Shown: positions 1 to 7,477, counted from the first letter of the stretch. The stretch: DNA of 40,638 nt from Streptomyces sp. SM11 (GCF_002910905.1 NZ_NEUE01000279.1:1-40638); one strand, 5' to 3'. Notes: generated by a model not told the origin, from the sequence alone. A program made the numbers and translations.

Positions 1-33
1 CGGGCCGCACGGTGGGGTTCACCGTGCGGCCCG
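1..33 (-). terminator. Terminator after etfA
   Basis: A perfect 14-bp inverted repeat (arms 1-14 and 20-33, loop of 5) lies about 20 bases beyond the etfA stop codon. The arms read CGGGCCGCACGGTG and its complement. There is no clear T run, which is usual for high-GC actinobacterial terminators. Confidence 0.8.
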
Positions 34-55
34 GGGCGGGTCTGTTCTCCGGGGA

Positions 56-1018
56 TCAGCCCTTGCGGGCGTTGATCTCCTCGGTGAGCTGGGGGACGAC
101 GGCGAAGAGGTCGCCGACGACGCCGTAGTCGACGAGTTCGAAGATCGGGGCCTCGGCGTCCTTGTTGATCGCGACGATCGTCTTCGAGGTCTGCATGCCC
201 GCCCGGTGCTGGATCGCACCGGAGATGCCCGAGGCGATGTACAGCTGCGGGGAGACCGACTTGCCCGTCTGCCCGACCTGGGAGGTGTGCGGGTACCAGC
301 CCGCGTCCACCGCCGCACGCGAAGCGCCCACCGCGGCACCCAGACTGTCCGCGAGCGCCTCGATGACGGGGAAGTTCTCCGCACCGTTGACCCCACGGCC
401 ACCCGAGACCACGATCGCCGCCTCCGTCAGCTCCGGGCGCCCGGTCGACTCACGCGGCGTCCGCGAGGTGACCCTCGTACCCGTCGCCGCGGCACCGAAC
501 GACACCGGCAGCGCCTCGACCGCACCCGCCGCCGGGGCCGGCTCCACGGGAGCCGAGTTCGGCTTCACCGTGATCACCGGAACCCCCCTGGAGACCCGGG
601 ACCTCGTCGCGTACGAGGCGGCGAACGCCGCCTGCGTCGCCACGACACCCTCCTCACCGGCCTCCAGATCAGTGGCGTCCGTGATGATCCCGGAGCCGGC
701 CCGCAGCGCGAGCCGCGCCGCGATCTCCTTGCCCTCCGCCGAGGACACCACCAGAACAGCCACCGGCGAGACCGCCTCGAACGCGGCCTGCAGCGCATCG
801 ACCTTCGGGACCACCAGGTACTCCGCGAACTCCGGGGCGTCCGAGGTCAGGACCCTCACCGCACCGTGCTCACCCAGCACCGACGCCGTCGCCCCCGCAC
901 CCGCACCCAGCGCGACGGCGACCGGGTCACCGATCCGACGCGCCAGCGTCAGCAGCTCCAGCGTGGGCTTACGGACCGCACCGTCCACATGATCGACCAG
1001 AACAAGAACTTCAGCCAT
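56..1018 (-). CDS. etfA: Electron transfer flavoprotein subunit alpha
   Basis: FAD-binding alpha subunit (320 aa) of the soluble ETF heterodimer, which takes electrons from acyl-CoA dehydrogenases and passes them to the quinone pool through ETF dehydrogenase. The N-terminal Rossmann-like ETF domain starts MAEVLVLVDH. The C-terminal FAD domain (from about residue 200) shows the family blocks GGRGVNGAENF, SQVGQTGKSVSP, YIASGISGAIQH and TIVAINKDAEAPIF. A GGAG ribosome site lies 9 bases before the ATG. It follows etfB by 63 bases and is surely co-transcribed with it. The likely physiological partner is the acyl-CoA dehydrogenase of the ethylmalonyl-CoA operon at 26-32 kb, which shares the etfB promoter architecture (inference). 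Confidence 0.96.
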   Translation of the reverse strand: MAEVLVLVDHVDGAVRKPTLELLTLARRIGDPVAVALGAGAGATASVLGEHGAVRVLTSDAPEFAEYLVVPKVDALQAAFEAVSPVAVLVVSSAEGKEIAARLALRAGSGIITDATDLEAGEEGVVATQAAFAASYATRSRVSRGVPVITVKPNSAPVEPAPAAGAVEALPVSFGAAATGTRVTSRTPRESTGRPELTEAAIVVSGGRGVNGAENFPVIEALADSLGAAVGASRAAVDAGWYPHTSQVGQTGKSVSPQLYIASGISGAIQHRAGMQTSKTIVAINKDAEAPIFELVDYGVVGDLFAVVPQLTEEINARKG

Positions 1019-1031
1019 GACAACGCACTCC

Positions 1032-1070
1032 AGAAAGAGAAGAGAGAGGGAGAGGGAGAGGGAAGAGGAA
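1032..1070. repeat. 39-base pure purine tract between etfB and etfA
   Basis: The + strand is uninterrupted purine for 39 bases, including GAGAGG/GAGGGA-type short repeats, so the etfBA mRNA carries a long polypyrimidine stretch just before the etfA ribosome site. This is unlike the rest of this high-GC window. It could set the etfB/etfA ratio or simply be slippage-prone sequence. Confidence 0.8.
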
Positions 1071-1081
1071 CGGCACGGGAC

Positions 1082-1867
1082 CTAGATGAACTTCTGGCCC
1101 GCGAGGAACCCGGCGAGCTGCCGGCCGCCCTCACCCTCGTCCTTCACGATCGTGCCCGCCGTACGCGCCGGGCGCTCCGTCGCGGAGTCCACCGCCGTCC
1201 ACGCACCCGCCAGACCCACCTCGTCCGCGTCCAGACCCAGATCGTCCAGGTCCAGCGACTCGACCGGCTTCTTCTTCGCCGCCATGATCCCCTTGAACGA
1301 CGGGTAGCGCGCCTCACCGGACTGGTCGGTCACCGACACCACCGCCGGAAGCGAAGCCTCCAACTGCTCGGAAGCCGTGTCACCGTCACGCCGCCCCGTC
1401 ACGACACCCCCGTCCACCGCGACCTCGGACAGCAGCGTCACCTGCGGCACACCCAGACGCTCCGCCAGCAGCGCCGGCAGCACACCCATCACACCGTCCG
1501 TCGACGCCATCCCGCAGACCACCAGGTCATACCCGGCCTTCTCCACAGCCTTCGCCAGCACCAGCGACGTCCCCATCACATCGCTGCCGTGCAGACCGTC
1601 GTCCTCGACGTGCACCGCCCTGTCCGCACCCATCGACAACGCCTTGCGCAACGCGTCCTTGGCATCCTCCGGACCCACCGTCACCACGGTGATCTCCGCA
1701 TCGTCCGCCTCGCCGGCGATCTGCAACGCCTGCTCGACCGCGTACTCGTCCAGCTCCGACAACAGACCGTCGACATCCTCACGGTCCAGCGTCAGGTCAT
1801 CGGCGAAACGCCGGTCACCGGTCGCGTCGGGCACGTACTTCACACAGACAACGATCCTCAAGCTCAC
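1082..1867 (-). CDS. etfB: Electron transfer flavoprotein subunit beta
   Basis: Beta subunit (261 aa) of ETF, binding AMP and docking acyl-CoA dehydrogenases. The start is GTG at 1867 (VSLRIVVCVKYVPD), because AGGAGAG lies five bases upstream and the typical EtfB N-terminus begins here; the frame stays open for 82 codons further upstream without homology. Characteristic stretches are VCGMASTDGVMGVLPALLAE and, near the C-terminus, the LAGFLAGQKFI end. It is the first gene of an etfB-etfA operon. Its promoter (TTTACA-17-TATTGT) is overlaid by two palindromic half-operators at 1934-1968, shared in layout with ccr. Confidence 0.95.
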   Translation of the reverse strand: MSLRIVVCVKYVPDATGDRRFADDLTLDREDVDGLLSELDEYAVEQALQIAGEADDAEITVVTVGPEDAKDALRKALSMGADRAVHVEDDGLHGSDVMGTSLVLAKAVEKAGYDLVVCGMASTDGVMGVLPALLAERLGVPQVTLLSEVAVDGGVVTGRRDGDTASEQLEASLPAVVSVTDQSGEARYPSFKGIMAAKKKPVESLDLDDLGLDADEVGLAGAWTAVDSATERPARTAGTIVKDEGEGGRQLAGFLAGQKFI

Positions 1868-1926
1868 GCCGGCTCTCCTGCCTACCTGGGTGTGGTCCCA
1901 CCTGGGTGTCGTTCGTAGTGGTGAAG

Positions 1927-1968
1927 ACAATATGGCACTCAGTACCCTCTGTAAAGGTACGCAGTGCC
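1927..1968 (-). promoter_or_regulatory. etfBA promoter with twin-palindrome operator
   Basis: On the minus strand the order is GGCACTGCGTACC (1956-1968), -35 TTTACA (1950-1955), GGTACTGAGTGCC (1934-1946), one A, then -10 TATTGT (1927-1932). The spacer is 17 bases. Both 13-mers are imperfect copies of GGCACTNAGTGCC, with centres 22 bp (two helical turns) apart. The upstream copy also overlaps the likely -35 of the divergent tetR1. The match to the ccr and DUF35 promoters makes a common repressor likely. Confidence 0.8.
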
Positions 1969-1987
1969 AAAAGTGCCCCGCCGGTGC

Positions 1988-1993
1988 TACGTT
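1988..1993 (+). promoter_or_regulatory. -10 box of tetR1, leaderless start
   Basis: TACGTT ends 7 bases before the ATG at 2001 and no Shine-Dalgarno sequence is present, the arrangement of a leaderless actinobacterial mRNA. The operator palindrome at 1956-1968 overlaps the expected -35 position, so tetR1 is probably autoregulated. Confidence 0.5.
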
Positions 1994-2000
1994 TCGCCGC

Positions 2001-2717
2001 ATGAGCGAGGCACGAGGACCCGAGAAGAAGGCACCCATGCGGGAGGTGCTCGCACAGGCGGCCTTCCAGCTCTTCCTGGAGCGGGGCTTCGAGCGGACGA
2101 CCGTGGACGACATCGTGGCGCGGGCCGGGGTGGGCCGGCGTTCGTTCTTCCGCTACTTCCCGTCCAAGGAGGACGCGGTCTTCCCGGACCACGAGCGGTG
2201 CCTCGCCGAGATGACCGAGTTCCTGGCCGCCGTCGACGACAGTGATCCGGTCGGCGCGGTGTGCGATGCCGCGCGCATCGTGCTGCGGATGTACGCGGCC
2301 GACCCCGAGTTCTCCGTGCAGCGCTACCGCCTCACCCGGGAGGTACCGGGACTGCGGACGTACGAACTCTCCGTGGTGCGCCGCTACGAACAGACCCTCG
2401 CCGGTTATCTGCGGGGCCGGTTCGGCGAGGGCGGTGACGGGGAGTTGCGGGCCGAGGTGATCGCGGCTTCCGTGGTCGCCGCGCACAACAACGGGCTGCG
2501 GCTGTGGCTGCGTTCGGGCGGGGCGGGCGACCCCGAGGCGGCCGTCGATCATGCGCTCGCCCTGGTGCGTGAGGTGTGGGGGCGGTCCGCCGACTCCCTT
2601 CCCGTCTCCCCCTTTCCCGTCTCCGGCGACGATGAGGTGATCGTGATGGTCGCGCGGAAAGGCACCCCGATGTGGCGCGTCGTGCAGCAGATCGAGGCCG
2701 CCGTCGGCGAGAGTTGA
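2001..2717 (+). CDS. TetR-family repressor (tetR1)
   Basis: A 238-aa TetR regulator. The HTH lies at about residues 15-58 (AFQLFLERGFERTTVDDIVA, then GVGRRSFFRYFPSKEDAVFP), followed by an all-helical ligand domain. ATG 2001 is chosen because the TetR domain begins soon after it and a -10 box sits 7 bases upstream; the frame extends further upstream without homology. It has full-length similarity to the TetR at 33756-34574: nearly identical recognition helices, a shared RY(R/K)LTREVP block, and a common C-terminal VAR-x(3)-P segment. It is flanked on both sides by the palindromic operators (1934-1968 and 2727-2762), so it is the prime candidate to bind them. The ligand is unknown; a CoA thioester is plausible. 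Confidence 0.92.
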   Translation: MSEARGPEKKAPMREVLAQAAFQLFLERGFERTTVDDIVARAGVGRRSFFRYFPSKEDAVFPDHERCLAEMTEFLAAVDDSDPVGAVCDAARIVLRMYAADPEFSVQRYRLTREVPGLRTYELSVVRRYEQTLAGYLRGRFGEGGDGELRAEVIAASVVAAHNNGLRLWLRSGGAGDPEAAVDHALALVREVWGRSADSLPVSPFPVSGDDEVIVMVARKGTPMWRVVQQIEAAVGES

Positions 2718-2726
2718 GTATCAATG

Positions 2727-2769
2727 GGCACTCAGTGCCTTTACTGTCCGGCACTGAGTGCCATATGGT
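2727..2769 (+). promoter_or_regulatory. DUF35-gene promoter with two perfect palindromes
   Basis: GGCACTCAGTGCC (2727-2739) and GGCACTGAGTGCC (2750-2762) are each perfect palindromes around one central base, with centres 23 bp apart. -35 TTTACT (2740-2745) directly follows the first. -10 TATGGT (2764-2769) starts one base after the second. The spacer is 18 bases. The same layout occurs at etfB and ccr; this is the best copy and defines the consensus. Confidence 0.82.
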
Positions 2770-2827
2770 GCGGACGCGCCGGCAGTGCAGGTGCGGCGCG
2801 TCCGAGTCGAGCGCAGGGGGTCGAGCC

Positions 2828-3211
2828 GTGTCCCAGACAGGAATGGGCACCGTCCAGAAGGCGCACGAGGAGTGCGGCCTCTCCTATCACCGCTGCCGCT
2901 GGTGCGGCACCGCCTCGTTCCGGCGGCTGCTGTGCCCGGTATGCGCGTCGAGCGAACTGGAGCCTGAACGCACCACCGCCCACGGCGTGGTCGTCCGGAC
3001 CGCCGTGGTCCACCGTTACACCGAGGCGGCGCGCAACGAGTCCCTGGTGCGGTTCTCCGAAGGGTTCGTCTTCCGCTGTCAGATCGTGGGGGCGGCTCCG
3101 CACCTGGTGACGGTCGGCGCGCGCGTCCGGCCCGTCTCCGGGGACGAGCCGGAGACGGGCGCGGTGGTGCTGGAGCTCTGCGAGCCGCCCGCACAGCGGG
3201 ACTGGGTCTGA
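2828..3211 (+). CDS. Zinc-ribbon / OB-fold (DUF35) protein
   Basis: A 127-aa protein with a rubredoxin-like zinc ribbon at residues 23-39 (C23-x2-C26 ... C36-x2-C39) followed by an OB-fold. The OB-fold includes a VVVRTAVVHRYT strand and the VRFSEGFVFRCQIVGAAPHLVTVG core. In this family such proteins usually partner thiolases or acyl-CoA hydratases and bind CoA. No thiolase is adjacent here. The start is GTG at 2828 with AGGGGG 7 bases upstream; ATG 2843 is an alternative. It is a single-gene transcript, about 50 bases downstream of the twin-palindrome promoter, which links it to etfBA and ccr control. Its role in the ethylmalonyl-CoA route is inferred, not shown. Confidence 0.85.
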   Translation: MSQTGMGTVQKAHEECGLSYHRCRWCGTASFRRLLCPVCASSELEPERTTAHGVVVRTAVVHRYTEAARNESLVRFSEGFVFRCQIVGAAPHLVTVGARVRPVSGDEPETGAVVLELCEPPAQRDWV

Positions 3212-3244
3212 ACGCCGTCCGCCCGGCGAGCCGTCGGTCTCCGC

Positions 3245-3940
3245 TCAGTCGAGCCGGCTGAGCATCTCGGCGGCCAACGGCGCGGACGAGGCCGGGTTCT
3301 GACCAGTGATCAAGTTCCGGTCGGTGATGATGAACGGGGCCCAGGGCTCGCCCTCCTGGAAGTCCGCGCCCAGCGCCACCAGCCGGTCCTGGAGGAGCCA
3401 CTTGGCCTTGTCCGCGAAGCCAGCCTGGGTCTCCTCGGTATTGGTGAAGCCGGTCAGCCGGTACCCGGCGAACGCGTTTCCCCCGTCGGGGCCGGTCGCG
3501 GCCAGCAGCGCCGCCGGGCCGTGGCAGACGACGCCGAGCGGCTTGCCCGAAGCCAGTGCCCGGGTGAGCAGCCGACCGGAGGCGGGGTCCACCGCGAGGT
3601 CCTCCATCGGGCCGTGGCCCCCGGGGTAGAAGACCGCGTCGTACGCGTCCGGGTCCACGTCCTCCAGCGCGACCGGCCGCCGCAGCTCCTCGAACGCCTC
3701 AAGACCGGCCGTCACCTCGTCGGCGCCCTCCCGGCCGCCGTTGACGTCGGGCGCCAGGCTGCCGCGGTCCACGGTCGGGACGACGCCGCCCGGGGTGGCG
3801 ACGACCACCTCGTGCCCGGCGCCGGTGAAGGCCCGGTGCGGAGCCACGGCCTCCTCGGCCCAGAAGCCCGTGGGGTGCTTCGTGCCGTCCGCCAGGGTCC
3901 AGTGGTCCGCGCCGGTCACCACGAAAAGGATCTTTGCCAT
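3245..3940 (-). CDS. DJ-1/PfpI (Hsp31-like) family protein
   Basis: A 231-aa class I glutamine-amidotransferase-like protein. The nucleophile elbow is GVVCHGPAALL, with Cys139 followed by His140. An FYPGGHGPMEDL loop lies at about 104-115, carrying the conserved Gly/His region and acid. Related proteins act as glyoxalase III, deglycase-like enzymes or chaperones; sequence alone does not decide which. The start is ATG 3940, with GGAG 8 bases upstream, giving the typical MAKILFVVTGADHW N-terminus. It diverges from a LysR gene across 107 bases, so LysR control is likely. Confidence 0.88.
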   Translation of the reverse strand: MAKILFVVTGADHWTLADGTKHPTGFWAEEAVAPHRAFTGAGHEVVVATPGGVVPTVDRGSLAPDVNGGREGADEVTAGLEAFEELRRPVALEDVDPDAYDAVFYPGGHGPMEDLAVDPASGRLLTRALASGKPLGVVCHGPAALLAATGPDGGNAFAGYRLTGFTNTEETQAGFADKAKWLLQDRLVALGADFQEGEPWAPFIITDRNLITGQNPASSAPLAAEMLSRLD

Positions 3941-4034
3941 GTCGTGTGTCTCCGTAGATCGAGTGGGTGTGCGGGGGGTCTCGGTAAGAGCTGACCCGGG
4001 ACGACCGTAGGACGGATCACCCATAGGTATCCAA

Positions 4035-4040
4035 TAGGCT
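4035..4040 (+). promoter_or_regulatory. -10 box of the lysR gene, leaderless start
   Basis: TAGGCT ends 7 bases before the ATG at 4048 and no ribosome site is visible. The surrounding 107-base divergent spacer (3941-4047) is the expected LysR binding region for both genes. Confidence 0.45.
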
Positions 4041-4047
4041 GGCGGCT

Positions 4048-5013
4048 ATGAGGGATAAGGATCCTGATGGGTCTCTGGTGCCGGGCCGGACGGCGGACGC
4101 GCAGCCGGGTCCGGCCGATCTGAATCTGCTGCGGACCTTCCTCGCCGTGCACCGGTCAGGCTCTTTCACCGCCGCTGCCCGGCTGCTCGGCCTGTCCCAG
4201 CCCACGGTCACCGCCCAGATGCGTGCCCTGGAGCGGCAGGTGGGCCGGGAACTGTTCGAGCGGTTGCCGCGCGGGGTCGCCCCGTCGCCGTACGCGGACG
4301 AGCTGGCGGCCCGGATCGACGCCCCGCTGGACGCCCTGGCCGAGGTCACGGGCGAGACGCTCGTGGCCGGTGAGCGCCCGGCCGCCCCCGTCCACCTGGC
4401 GGGCCCCGCCGAGGTGATGTGCCTGCGGGTGCTGCCCGCGCTGGCCGCGCGGATCGCGGACGGGCTGCTGCTGCGCGCCGCTACCGGGCTCACCGATCCG
4501 CTCCTGGACGAGCTGCGGGCGGGCCGCCACGACCTGGTCATCGCGACCGCCCGGCCGCGCGGCCGGGCGCTGTCCGCGGTGCCGCTGATGGACGAGGAGT
4601 TCGTGCTGACGGCCGCCCCGCACTGGGCAGCCCGGACCGGGGGACCCGAGCGCATCGCGGCCCGGGGGCCCGGCGTGCTGCACGGCCTGCCCCTGATCAC
4701 GTACGCCGAGGACCTGCCCATCGCCCGCCGCTACTGGCGCCACGTCTTCGGCCGCCGTCTCGACTGCCGGGCCGCCGTCACCGTGCCCGACCTGCGCGGG
4801 GTGCTCGCTGCCGTGGTGGCGGGGGCCGGCTTCACGGTGCTGCCGCGCTACCTCTGCGAGGACGAACTGGCCTCGGGCGCCCTCGTCGAGCTGTACGCCC
4901 CCGAGGACCCGCCGATCAACACCGCGTACCTGGTGCAGCGCCCCGGCTCCGCCGTCAACCCCCAGGTGGCGCGGGTGCGCGAGCTGCTGATCGGGGCCGC
5001 CCGCGCGTGGTGA
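4048..5013 (+). CDS. LysR-family transcriptional regulator
   Basis: A 321-aa LysR-type regulator. The winged HTH lies at about residues 26-85 (LNLLRTFLAVHRSGSFTAAA, LLGLSQPTVTAQMRALE, GRELFERLPRGV). The effector-binding domain runs from about 95 to the end, with a GVLAAVVAGAGFTVLPRYL segment typical of the second lobe. It is divergent from the DJ-1/PfpI gene, its probable target. After its stop comes a gene-free stretch with gene remnants. Confidence 0.92.
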   Translation: MRDKDPDGSLVPGRTADAQPGPADLNLLRTFLAVHRSGSFTAAARLLGLSQPTVTAQMRALERQVGRELFERLPRGVAPSPYADELAARIDAPLDALAEVTGETLVAGERPAAPVHLAGPAEVMCLRVLPALAARIADGLLLRAATGLTDPLLDELRAGRHDLVIATARPRGRALSAVPLMDEEFVLTAAPHWAARTGGPERIAARGPGVLHGLPLITYAEDLPIARRYWRHVFGRRLDCRAAVTVPDLRGVLAAVVAGAGFTVLPRYLCEDELASGALVELYAPEDPPINTAYLVQRPGSAVNPQVARVRELLIGAARAW

Positions 5014-5632
5014 GGGGCCGCGCGCCCCGAGGCCGCGCTGTTGAGGACGGTCCGGCCGGTGCTCCCGGCGAGCATACTGAGGCTCAGGACGAGCAGAAGC
5101 GGCGCGGCGAGGACATCGAACCGCGGTGTCCCGCGGGAGAGGAGCGCCGGGAGCGAGAAGCCGCTGCCGGGGCGGGCCGAAGGTGCCGAGCCCGCTGAAC
5201 ACCGCGATGCGGTGGCTGCCGCCATGCCGATGAGCACCGCGCTCCGCCGCCCCACACCGCACAGGAAGAGGTACGCCGTCAGCGTGACCGCCACCGTGAT
5301 GCCCGCCAGGGGGACCGACCCGCGCGCCGTCTCCCCGGTCGGCCCGGCGACCAGCACACCGACCGTGCATTCCTGCACGGGAACGACGAGTTGATGTACG
5401 TGGCCGACGGCACGGCCGAAGCCGGGACGAACGGCCGAGTCTGTCGGCTCGAACCCGGCGACACGCTCGATCCCACCGGCGGCGTACGTCACCGCCGGCG
5501 CGCCAACGGCCCCGGCACCCGCGTCCTCCTGGTCTCCGGCTCGGACCACGGCCCCGGAAGCTGAGGGCCCAGTCCGCCGGCCACCCGCGCGACCGGCTCG
5601 CCCACCACCCGCAACGACCGGAAGGAACAGCC
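5014..5632. other. Gene-free decayed stretch
   Basis: About 620 bases without an intact gene. The right part contains a cupin remnant (separate entry). On the minus strand at about 5050-5300 a reading frame contains hydrophobic pieces (for example GITVAVTLTAYLFLC and LLLVLSLSMLAG) that look like degraded membrane-protein sequence, but I cannot assign a family and it has no credible start. A GGAAGG ribosome site for the next gene lies at about 5621-5626. Confidence 0.5.
5364..5566 (+). pseudogene. Remnant of a cupin-domain protein (C-terminal part)
   Basis: Frame 5364-5566 translates to about 67 residues ending in a stop. It contains HGNDELMYVADGTAEAG, a LEPGDTLDPTGGVRH segment and TRVLLVSGSD, which is the classical small-barrel cupin_2 pattern (H-x-n-E-L-x-Y-V-x-G ... 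P-G-D ... H). There is no start codon or upstream domain in this frame. An adjacent frame (about 5280-5345, VTVMPARGTDPRAVSPVG) looks like the preceding part of the same cupin, so a frame break near 5345-5365 is likely. The usual source would be an XRE-HTH/cupin regulator that lost its HTH (inference). Confidence 0.6.
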
Positions 5633-7477
5633 GTGTTCACCACCAGACCCACCCTCCAGGGCACCTTCGGCATGGTGTCCTCCACCCACTGGCTGGCCTC
5701 CCAGTCCGCGATGGCGGTCCTGGAGGACGGCGGCAACGCCTACGACGCGGCCGTCGCCGCCGGATTCGTCCTCCACGTCGTCGAGCCGCACCTCAACGGC
5801 CCGGCCGGCGAGGTCCCGATGATCCTGGCGACCGCACACGGCGAGGTGAGCGTCCTCTGCGGCCAGGGACCCGCGCCCGCCGGGGCGACCGTCGCGCACT
5901 ACCGCTCCCTCGGCCTCGGACTGGTCCCCGGCACCGGGCCGCTCGCCGCCGCCGTCCCCGGGGCCTTCGACGCCTGGATGCTGCTCCTGCGCGACCACGG
6001 CACCAAGGACCTGGCCGAGGTGCTGCGCTACGCGATCGGATACGCCGAGGACGGCCACGCCCCCGTCGAGCGGGTCGGCGAGACCGTGGAGACCGTGCGC
6101 GAACTCTTCGAGACCGAGTGGACCTCCTCCGCCGCGGTCTACCTCCCCGGCGGCCGCTCCCCGCGCCCCGGCGAGCTGTTCCGCAACCCCGCGCTGGCCG
6201 AGACCTGGCGACGATTGATCGCCGAGGCGGAGGAGACCGGGGGAGCGGACCGCACCGCCCGGATCGAGGCCGCCCGCGCGATCTGGCGCGAGGGGTTCGT
6301 CGCCGAGGCCCTCGTACGGCAGGCGGCGCTTCCTACCCTGGACACCAGCGGTGACCGGCACACCGGCACCCTGACGGCCGCCGACCTGGCCGGCTGGTCC
6401 GCGTCGTACGAAGCCCCCGTCACGTACGACTGGAACGGCTGGACGCTGGCCAAGGCGGGCGGGTGGAGCCAGGGACCCGCCTTCCTCCAGCAGCTCGCGC
6501 TCCTCCCGCCCGAGCTCCCGAGCCACGGCTCCGCCGAATACGTCCACCTGCTCGTCGAGGGCTGCAAGCTTGCCATGGCCGACCGCGAGGCCTGGTACGG
6601 GGACGCCGGTGACGTGCCCCTGGACGACCTGCTCTCCGAGTCGTACAACACCGACCGCCGGAAGCTGATCACGGACACCGCGGCCACCGAACTGCGTCCC
6701 GGCAGCCCCGGCGGCCGCACCCCGGTCCTCTCCGCGCACGCCCGCGCGGTCGGCGCCGGAAAGCCCGGCGAGGCCGCACCCGGCCTCGTCCCGGCGCCCG
6801 GTGCGGGCGAGCCCACCATGGCTCGACGCGCGCGCCCCGGCGGCGGGGAACTCGTCGCGCCCGACGGGGCCACCCGGGGCGACACCTGTCACCTCGACGT
6901 CGTCGACCGCTGGGGAAACATGGTCTCCGCCACGCCCAGCGGCGGCTGGCTCCAGGCGAACCCGGTCGTGCCCGAGCTGGGCTTCCCGCTGGGCACCCGG
7001 CTCCAGATGGCCTGGCTGGACGAGGGACTCCCCAACTCCCTGACACCCGGCCGCCGCCCCCGCACCACCCTCACGCCCTCCCTCGCCCTGCGCGGCGGCG
7101 TCCCCGTGATGGCGTTCGGCACGCCCGGCGGGGACCAGCAGGACCAGTGGCAGGTGCACTTCTTCCTCGCCGTGGCCCGGCGCGCCCGGGTGCGCGGCGG
7201 GCTCGATCTCCAGGGCGCGATCGACGAGCCGAACTGGCACAACGACAGCTTCCCGGGCTCGTTCCACCCGCGCGCCATGCGCCCCGGCAGCGTCACCGTC
7301 GAGAGCCGCATGGATCCCGACGTGATCGCGGAACTGCGCCGCCGGGGCCACGACGTCACGGTCGGGGAGCCATGGTCGGAGGGACGCCTGTGCGCCGTGG
7401 CCCGGGACCCCGGGACCGGCGTCCTGTCCGCCGCCGCCAATCCGCGTGGCATGCAGGGGTACGCCGTCGGCCGCTGA
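5633..7477 (+). CDS. Gamma-glutamyltransferase family protein
   Basis: A 614-aa Ntn-hydrolase of the gamma-glutamyltranspeptidase family, made as a proenzyme that self-cleaves before a catalytic threonine. The N-terminal block SQSAMAVLEDGGNAYDAAVA and the cleavage site GDT418-CHLDVVDRWGNMVS are seen. In well-known GGTs the Thr is followed by T-H-[FYL]-S/C; here it is T-C-H-L-D, and the next motif is TPSGGW. It is therefore a divergent subgroup whose substrate need not be glutathione. I see no obvious signal peptide, so it may be cytoplasmic. The start is GTG 5633 behind GGAAGG. Confidence 0.87.
   Translation: MFTTRPTLQGTFGMVSSTHWLASQSAMAVLEDGGNAYDAAVAAGFVLHVVEPHLNGPAGEVPMILATAHGEVSVLCGQGPAPAGATVAHYRSLGLGLVPGTGPLAAAVPGAFDAWMLLLRDHGTKDLAEVLRYAIGYAEDGHAPVERVGETVETVRELFETEWTSSAAVYLPGGRSPRPGELFRNPALAETWRRLIAEAEETGGADRTARIEAARAIWREGFVAEALVRQAALPTLDTSGDRHTGTLTAADLAGWSASYEAPVTYDWNGWTLAKAGGWSQGPAFLQQLALLPPELPSHGSAEYVHLLVEGCKLAMADREAWYGDAGDVPLDDLLSESYNTDRRKLITDTAATELRPGSPGGRTPVLSAHARAVGAGKPGEAAPGLVPAPGAGEPTMARRARPGGGELVAPDGATRGDTCHLDVVDRWGNMVSATPSGGWLQANPVVPELGFPLGTRLQMAWLDEGLPNSLTPGRRPRTTLTPSLALRGGVPVMAFGTPGGDQQDQWQVHFFLAVARRARVRGGLDLQGAIDEPNWHNDSFPGSFHPRAMRPGSVTVESRMDPDVIAELRRRGHDVTVGEPWSEGRLCAVARDPGTGVLSAAANPRGMQGYAVGR

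Noticed and set aside
206..1918. Long + strand frame opposite etfBA
   Set aside because: Arg/His-rich shadow frame without homology, antisense to both ETF genes.
3555..3560. Single AGTGCC half-sites inside genes (also near 29815 and 33532)
   Set aside because: Only half of the 13-mer, unpaired and not at promoters; expected by chance.
4848..5549. Minus-strand frame with hydrophobic segments, possible membrane protein
   Set aside because: It overlaps the lysR 3' end and the cupin remnant, has no ribosome site and no coherent topology; at most degraded sequence.
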